Of a DNA stretch of 7,340 nucleotides, positions 5,882 through 7,340 are shown one piece after another. The stretch's first letter is position 1, and the number at the start of each line of letters is the position of its first letter. Position numbers and translations under genes: made by a program. Below the pieces are notes generated by a model. That model was not told where the DNA came from. It saw only the letters and a list, made by a program, of their open reading frames with translations, and ran no database searches. The stretch covers positions 1-7,340 of the forward strand of contig JACQMZ010000050.1 of the NCBI GenBank assembly GCA_016203345.1, read 5' to 3'. The stretch comes from Candidatus Woesearchaeota archaeon (GTDB taxonomy: Archaea > Nanobdellota > Nanobdellia > Woesearchaeales > ARS49).

Positions 5882-6934
5882 ATGATTGAAATCGACGGAA
5901 GCTATGGAGAAGGCGGAGGACAAATCGTGCGCACAGCACTCGCGCTCTCCCTCCTGACCAGCAAGCCTTTCCGCATTACCAACATACGAAGCGGAAGAGA
6001 CAAGCCAGGATTGAAAGCACAACACGTGCACGCAATCAAGGCAGCACAACAACTCAGCGACGCCTCGGTGTCAGGAGCAGTGGAAGGAAACAAAGAACTT
6101 GAATTCCACCCACGAACATTCACTGCGAAGAAACTGTCCATAGACATCGGCACTGCAGGCAGCATCACGCTTCTCCTGCAAGCCCTCCTTCCCGCAATTA
6201 TCTTCGGACCCAAACGTTGCACCCTTGAGATCAGCGGAGGTACAGACGTCGCGTGGTCATGTCCAGCTGACTATTACGCCAACATCCTCCTGCCCACACT
6301 CGAGCGGTATGCGCACATCGGTTTTGCCATCAAAAAAAGAGGATTCTACCCAAAAGGAGGAGGACAATGCACACTCACCATAGAACCGCTCCATCCATTA
6401 GGAGCACAAGCTCCCCCACTCGTACTTGACACGCAAGGCACGCTTGTCAAAATCAACGGCGTCGCAGTAGCCAGCAAAAGCCTTGCCGGCCACGAGGTTG
6501 CGGAACGCATGGCACAAAGCGCGCGTGACCTCCTTACGAACCAGTATAAAATCCCTATCGACATCAGAACAGAATACGCAGACACATTCTCAGACGGGTG
6601 CACCATCACCCTCTGGGCAGTCTGCTCGCCAACACAAGACGTGACACCACACACCAGACGACTGATCGGCGCAGACGTACTAGGGGAAAAAGGCATTCCT
6701 GCAGAAACTATCGGCAGAGAAGCTGCGCAGAAACTCATCAAAACCCTTGACTCTGGCGCAGCTGTTGACGAACACCTCGCAGACAACCTCATCCCCTTCC
6801 TCGGACTATGCGGCGGAACAATCAAAACAAGCACCATCACGCCACACACCACAACAAACATGTTTGTCGTTGAAAAATTCCTGCCGGTCAAGTTTCACGT
6901 GCAAGGAAATGTGATCACTGCTGAAAAAAATTAA
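5882..6934 (+). CDS. rtcA: RNA 3'-terminal phosphate cyclase
   Basis: The product is 350 aa, near the usual length for the family (E. coli RtcA is 338). The enzyme converts an RNA 3'-phosphate to a 2',3'-cyclic phosphate using ATP through a covalent histidine-AMP intermediate. Family motifs appear in order: EGGGQ (10-14), GRDKPGLKAQHVHA (38-51), GTAGS (90-94), GGTDV (119-123), RGFYPKGGG (153-161), HLADNLIPFLGL (298-309) and PHTTTN (321-326). H322 in that last motif, about 30 residues from the C-terminus, corresponds to the adenylated His309 of E. coli RtcA. Nothing needed for activity appears missing. The ATG at 5882 is the canonical start (MIEIDGSYGEGGGQ) with GGTG at 5870-5873 8 nt upstream. 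The open frame extends to 5774, but that part overlaps the terminator and hairpin element. No good TATA box is visible at -29. Neither rtcB nor an RtcR regulator is adjacent. Confidence 0.93.
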   Translation: MIEIDGSYGEGGGQIVRTALALSLLTSKPFRITNIRSGRDKPGLKAQHVHAIKAAQQLSDASVSGAVEGNKELEFHPRTFTAKKLSIDIGTAGSITLLLQALLPAIIFGPKRCTLEISGGTDVAWSCPADYYANILLPTLERYAHIGFAIKKRGFYPKGGGQCTLTIEPLHPLGAQAPPLVLDTQGTLVKINGVAVASKSLAGHEVAERMAQSARDLLTNQYKIPIDIRTEYADTFSDGCTITLWAVCSPTQDVTPHTRRLIGADVLGEKGIPAETIGREAAQKLIKTLDSGAAVDEHLADNLIPFLGLCGGTIKTSTITPHTTTNMFVVEKFLPVKFHVQGNVITAEKN

Positions 6935-7022
6935 TGAAATTGGAGACAAATGAAAAATGAAACCTGCCAGAGAAAGACGACGCCCTCGGAATGTTTAAAT
7001 ACTTTGAAAAGACACTTAGTAC
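6935..7022 (+). promoter_or_regulatory. Promoter of the HNH nuclease gene
   Basis: TTTAAATA at 6994-7001 starts 29 nt before the ATG at 7023 and no SD is present, so the transcript is probably leaderless. No T-rich terminator for rtcA is evident in this gap. Confidence 0.5.
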
Positions 7023-7340
7023 ATGTCAAAAAACTTGTTTGGATTCTCAAGGAAATACGATCCCATCACAGGCAAACTATTCAAACGTAAGCGTAAAAAC
7101 TTCTCATCCACAATTAAGAAGGCCGCGTTGATAAAAGCGCGTGGAAAATGTATGTGTTGTAAAGAAGATTTAGATCCAAGGTCTACCGAATTTGACCACA
7201 AAGACAACAATGTTTCGAATGTCAGTCTTACAAACTGCTACGTTGTATGCTCAAATTGCCACAGAAAACATACTGTCATTAAGAAGAGAAAAGTTAAGGA
7301 TACTTTTGGGAACGTGATTGGCTATTCTACAATAAAAAAG
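7023..7340 (+). CDS. HNH endonuclease, 3' end outside window
   Basis: 106 codons are visible without a stop. Residues 1-40 are very basic (FKRKRKNFSS, IKKAALIKARGK), suited to nucleic-acid contact. The HNH beta-beta-alpha-metal core follows: zinc knuckle C43-x2-C46 (CMCC), D58-H59 in EFDHKDN with H59 as the general base, N71 in LTNC, and the second knuckle C76-x2-C79 followed by H80 and H83. This matches small HNH nucleases with a structural zinc site. Such enzymes occur as stand-alone, homing or defence nucleases; the visible part does not distinguish these. Third-position G+C is 44 of 106 codons by hand count, against 33 of the first 60 codons in rtcA, so it is somewhat A/T-richer than its neighbour. 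The start at 7023 is supported by the TATA box 29 nt upstream. Confidence 0.8.
   Translation, partial: MSKNLFGFSRKYDPITGKLFKRKRKNFSSTIKKAALIKARGKCMCCKEDLDPRSTEFDHKDNNVSNVSLTNCYVVCSNCHRKHTVIKKRKVKDTFGNVIGYSTIKK

Noticed and set aside
6950..7087. Short open frame (about 45 codons) after rtcA, with GGAG upstream
   Set aside because: It runs out of frame through the start of the HNH gene, its composition looks random and no motif is seen.

Overview
This window looks archaeal. Four genes have a TATA-like box whose first base lies 28-30 nt before the ATG, the arrangement of leaderless archaeal transcripts. Other genes have Shine-Dalgarno (SD) sites of the GAGGTGA/GGAGG type. The gene set also fits: RNA 3'-phosphate cyclase, a Yip1-type membrane protein with a cysteine-repeat ectodomain, a membrane-anchored winged-helix protein, a secreted coiled-coil protein and a small lipoprotein. 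I infer a DPANN-type archaeon (Woesearchaeota or a relative), but no marker here fixes the lineage.

Layout. Positions 1-57 hold a TATA box and, on the minus strand, an SD-like site at the very edge, so a divergent gene probably starts just outside the window. Next is a cytoplasmic transglutaminase-fold protein (58-951, +), convergent with a DoxX-family membrane protein (1043-1480, -). The space between them holds two hairpins. DoxX is divergent from a large Yip1/cysteine-repeat membrane protein (1596-3005, +), which converges on a two-gene minus-strand operon (4345 to 3037): a HAD hydrolase followed, with an 8-nt overlap, by a secreted/membrane winged-helix regulator. From a divergent promoter region at 4346-4538, a plus-strand pair encodes a secreted coiled-coil protein and a small acidic lipoprotein, ended by a hairpin/U-tract terminator. 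RtcA (5882-6934) follows, then a 3'-truncated HNH nuclease gene (from 7023).

Most genes face the cell envelope: DoxX, the Yip1/Cys-repeat protein, the membrane wHTH protein, the coiled-coil protein and the lipoprotein. RtcA and HNH are nucleic-acid enzymes with no visible tie to the rest.

The most unusual signal is non-coding. Three hairpin elements share the core CGANTTCG-(N5 or N11)-CTCAYTCAG inside complementary A/T-rich arms. Each lies directly 3' of a gene and has the same orientation as that gene (after doxX, after the Yip1 gene, after the lipoprotein gene). They look like a family of mobile or regulatory 3'-end elements. The second strong signal is the exact 11-14-9-14-12 cysteine spacing repeated twice in the Yip1 protein.
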